Part shown: in pieces, positions 21,069 to 21,808 of the stretch | How the letters are laid out: every line of letters starts with the position of its first letter | Position numbering within the stretch: position 1 is the first letter of the stretch | Source of the DNA: UBA1738 sp045580145 | Lineage (GTDB): Bacteria > Bacillota > Clostridia > UBA1381 | Length of the DNA stretch: 21,808 bases | NCBI GenBank assembly: GCA_045580145.1 | Contig: JAZNNI010000005.1 | Location: 1-21,808 of the forward strand | Reading direction: 5' to 3' | Translations under genes and position numbers: made by a program | The notes under the pieces: generated by a model | The model's input: the letters and a program-made list of their open reading frames with translations, nothing else | Told to the model about the DNA's origin: nothing | Databases searched by the model: none

Positions 21069-21398
21069 ATGAACAATACTTTAAAGCTGAATAAGGATTT
21101 TAAACGTCTTTATTATCGCGGAAAGTGCATACCATGTCATAACGTGGTAGTTTATGCGCAGAAAAATAAGCTAGGGAAAACCCGCGTGGGTTTGACTTGC
21201 GGAAAATCCGTAGGTGGCTCTGTGCTTCGCAATCGTGCGAAACGGCTTATGCGTGAAAGTTTCCGCACGCTGTCCCCAAGAATTAAAGACAGTTTTGATA
21301 TCGTTATCGTTGCCCGAAGCAGAATTTCGGGAAAGAAATGCGACGAAGTTCTTCGGGATATTAAATACGCTTTTAAAAAAATGGGTATTATTATATGA
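21069..21398 (+). CDS. rnpA: Ribonuclease P protein component
   Basis: The 109-residue basic protein carries the RNR signature VLRNRAKRLMRESFR that contacts RNase P RNA, and the N-terminal KLNKDFKRLYYRGK pattern. It helps the P RNA bind precursor tRNA leaders. The region before the ATG (CGGGGTTTTAAAAGTT) has only a weak Shine-Dalgarno sequence, suggesting low translation relative to rpmH. Its stop overlaps yidD by ATGA. Confidence 0.96.
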   Translation: MNNTLKLNKDFKRLYYRGKCIPCHNVVVYAQKNKLGKTRVGLTCGKSVGGSVLRNRAKRLMRESFRTLSPRIKDSFDIVIVARSRISGKKCDEVLRDIKYAFKKMGIII

Positions 21399-21607
21399 AG
21401 AAACTTCTTATTTTTGCTATACGTTTTTATCGGAAATACTTATCAGGCTTAAAATCTGCGCCCAGTTGCAGATTTATACCAACCTGCTCGGAGTATGCCC
21501 TGCAGGCTGTGGAAAAATATGGTGCAATAAAAGGAACGTACCTTGCCATACGCCGTATTTTAAAGTGCCATCCGTTCCATAAAGGTGGCTATGATCCACT
21601 TTTGTAG
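21395..21607 (+). CDS. yidD: Membrane protein insertion efficiency factor YidD
   Basis: The 70-residue protein has the family hallmarks: an amphipathic N-terminus (MKKLLIFAIRFYRKYLSG) and the Cys motif SCRFIPTCSEYALQAVEKYG, then RILKCHPFHKGGYDPL. It associates with the membrane and aids YidC-dependent insertion. ATG overlaps the rnpA stop; yidC follows 23 bp later. Confidence 0.97.
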   Translation: MKKLLIFAIRFYRKYLSGLKSAPSCRFIPTCSEYALQAVEKYGAIKGTYLAIRRILKCHPFHKGGYDPLL

Positions 21608-21630
21608 TTTCCGGAGGAAAGGAAAAAGTT

Positions 21631-21808
21631 ATGAAACTTAGTTTGTTTGAGCTTTGTATCACAAGACCACTTGGCTGGTTAATACAGTTTATTTACAATT
21701 TGGTGGACAACTATGGTCTTGCCATTATTCTTTTTACTATTGTTATCAAGCTTATCCTTATGCCACTTCAGATTAAGTCACAAAAGGCTATGAAGCGTCA
21801 GCAAAAGG
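21631..21808 (+). CDS. yidC: Membrane protein insertase YidC, 5' part only
   Basis: The frame is open from ATG 21631 to the window end (59 codons). It has the YidC start region: a short N-terminus, YNLVDNYGLAIILFTIVIKLI (first conserved transmembrane helix) and MPLQIKSQKAMKRQQ, the conserved cytosolic stretch after it. There is no long periplasmic domain, as in Gram-positive forms. GGAGGAAAGG lies just upstream. The rest of the gene is outside the window. Confidence 0.95.
   Translation, partial: MKLSLFELCITRPLGWLIQFIYNLVDNYGLAIILFTIVIKLILMPLQIKSQKAMKRQQK

Overview
The window looks like chromosomal DNA from a low-to-mid GC, spore-forming Clostridia-type Firmicute. The signs are spoIIE, a T-box riboswitch, AGGAGG-type ribosome binding sites, sigma-A promoters close to TTGACA-17-TATAAT, a copper-amine-oxidase-N 'stalk' surface protein, and cdaA/cdaR. 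Most genes are housekeeping. The species cannot be named from the sequence alone.

Layout, left to right. (1) 168-2257, minus strand: tRNA-Thr(CGU), rpsU-yqeY, then nth-HIT, each unit with its own promoter and terminator. (2) 2368-4155, plus strand: a two-gene Wzz/tyrosine-kinase (BY-kinase) operon with a tandem-repeat promoter and a remarkable Tyr-Gly tail on the kinase. No polysaccharide genes lie beside it. (3) 4319-7036: a sigma-A promoter, a complete T-box leader (best-fitting specifier AUC, Ile) and a 766-residue XRE-HTH/cupin/acyl-CoA ligase fusion. (4) 7072-8303, minus strand: a barnase-type RNase fused to the tail of a phage MuF-like domain, followed by two barstar-type inhibitors. 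(5) 8362-9141: two tRNA-Ser genes and tandem ~212-bp repeats that duplicate the 3' end of tRNA-Ser(GCU). (6) 9215-13129: mnmG with a YesL-like membrane protein, divergent from an RluA-type pseudouridine synthase across a perfect palindrome that can be read as back-to-back promoters. (7) 13133-14155: a secreted stalk/cohesin-like protein. (8) 14360-17294: cdaA-cdaR-hslO. (9) 17335-19697, minus strand: spoIIE with a Spo0A box upstream and a small downstream gene. (10) 19755-20260: an MJ0936/YfcE phosphodiesterase. (11) 20681 to the end: the rpmH-rnpA-yidD-yidC operon, running off the right edge.

The most interesting parts are two. In the barnase/barstar cassette, the toxin residue equivalent to barnase Arg59 is Asp, while the adjacent barstar has Ser and Arg in place of its Arg59 partners Asp35 and Glu76. 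The second barstar keeps the acidic residues. This looks like a charge-swapped toxin-antitoxin interface plus a spare immunity gene. The other is the T-box-controlled regulator-enzyme fusion: if the Ile reading is right, it may salvage a branched-chain acid for isoleucine synthesis.
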